This document shows positions 33,703 to 34,058 of a stretch of DNA of 34,058 nt, in pieces. Positions within the stretch are counted from its first letter, which is position 1, and every line of letters begins with the position of its first letter. This DNA comes from Anaerolineae bacterium (GTDB lineage Bacteria; Chloroflexota; Anaerolineae; B4-G1). The translations under genes and the position numbers were made by a program. Under the pieces are notes generated by a model, which was not told the origin of the DNA, made no database searches, and saw only the letters and a program-made list of their open reading frames with translations. The stretch spans positions 1 to 34,058 of the forward strand of contig JAFGED010000257.1 in NCBI GenBank assembly GCA_016931785.1. Direction: 5' to 3'.

Positions 33703-33801
33703 GATATTATAACATGAAAAAAGCCTTGTTGGAATAGGATTCACCAAACTACATGGCATATGCCCCAGCACTTTGCGCCGGGGTCTTTCCAGTGGCTATG
33801 T

Positions 33802-33858
33802 GCCCCGGAGCCCAGTCCGGGGCAACGAAGAGGGGCAGAGCTTGGCTCGCCCCTCTTC
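33802..33858. repeat. Two consecutive strong hairpins
   Basis: GCCCCGGA-GCCCAG-TCCGGGGC (33802-33823) and GAAGAGGGGC...GCCCCTCTTC (33827-33858). Confidence 0.7.
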
Positions 33859-33923
33859 ACATTCTGAAACTTGATCGCATCAAACTCGTTTGCGCTTCGA
33901 ACAAACCTGCTGTATGATCGCGG

Positions 33924-34058
33924 GTAACTACTCAGCCTTGCTTCGCAGTTGCCTTTCGCGCGTGAGAAGAGAGGGGGCGGGGATTGGGAGAGCGGCGCCT
34001 GTCCTGAGGCGCCCCCCGAGCGAGTCGAGGGGCGAAGCCGAAGGATCGCCGCTCTCCC
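33924..34058. mobile_element. Second, window-truncated copy of the MITE-like element
   Basis: GTAACTACTCAGCCTTGCTTCGCAG at 33924 matches the first copy's left end GTAACTACTCAGCCTTACTTCGCAG; internal agagcgg...ccgctct palindrome also shared. Right end lies outside the window. Confidence 0.65.

Noticed and set aside
33350-33790. CCCCGGCGCAAAG / CTTTGCGCCGGGG distant inverted repeat (~33353 and ~33771)
   Set aside because: Only 13 bp of match, no target duplication seen; not enough to define a larger element.

Overview
The window holds a nearly complete phage-tail-like contractile injection system locus (eCIS; Afp/PVC/MAC-like). It reads almost entirely on the minus strand, so transcription runs from high to low coordinates. 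In transcription order: a separate SARP/BTAD-type regulator (32350-33300) with its own terminator; a regulatory gap with four direct repeats at exact 11-bp spacing; a small conserved ORF; a Pvc16-like DUF4255 protein; a ~300 aa accessory protein; sheath 1; tube 1; an enlarged sheath 2; tube 2; a LysM/Pvc7-like protein with a Gly/Ala-rich tail; a small DUF5908-like ORF absent from the ORF track; a gpD-like protein; a gp5/VgrG-OB spike; a 509 aa protein with a very hydrophobic C-terminus; gp25-like; baseplate J (gp6-like); a tail_P2_I-like protein with a long N-terminal region; two related fibre-like proteins (one with collagen triplets); an IPT/TIG protein; a 615 aa putative carbohydrate-binding-type protein; a 728 aa unknown in the Pvc14 position; the Pvc15-type AAA+ ATPase; and a very large DUF4157 (eCIS core) protein. 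The DUF4157 frame is open from 4177 to position 1 and runs off the window. The track does not list it because it has no stop in the window. Upstream of the regulator (33540-34058) is a palindrome-rich non-coding region. It contains a 145-bp MITE-like element with perfect 12-bp inverted repeats and an 8-bp target duplication, plus the left end of a second copy. No PAAR tip protein, tRNA, rRNA or CRISPR was recognised. Taxonomy is not determinable here; the style suggests Chloroflexota or a similar high-GC lineage (inference). Product names come from reading translated motifs without any database search.
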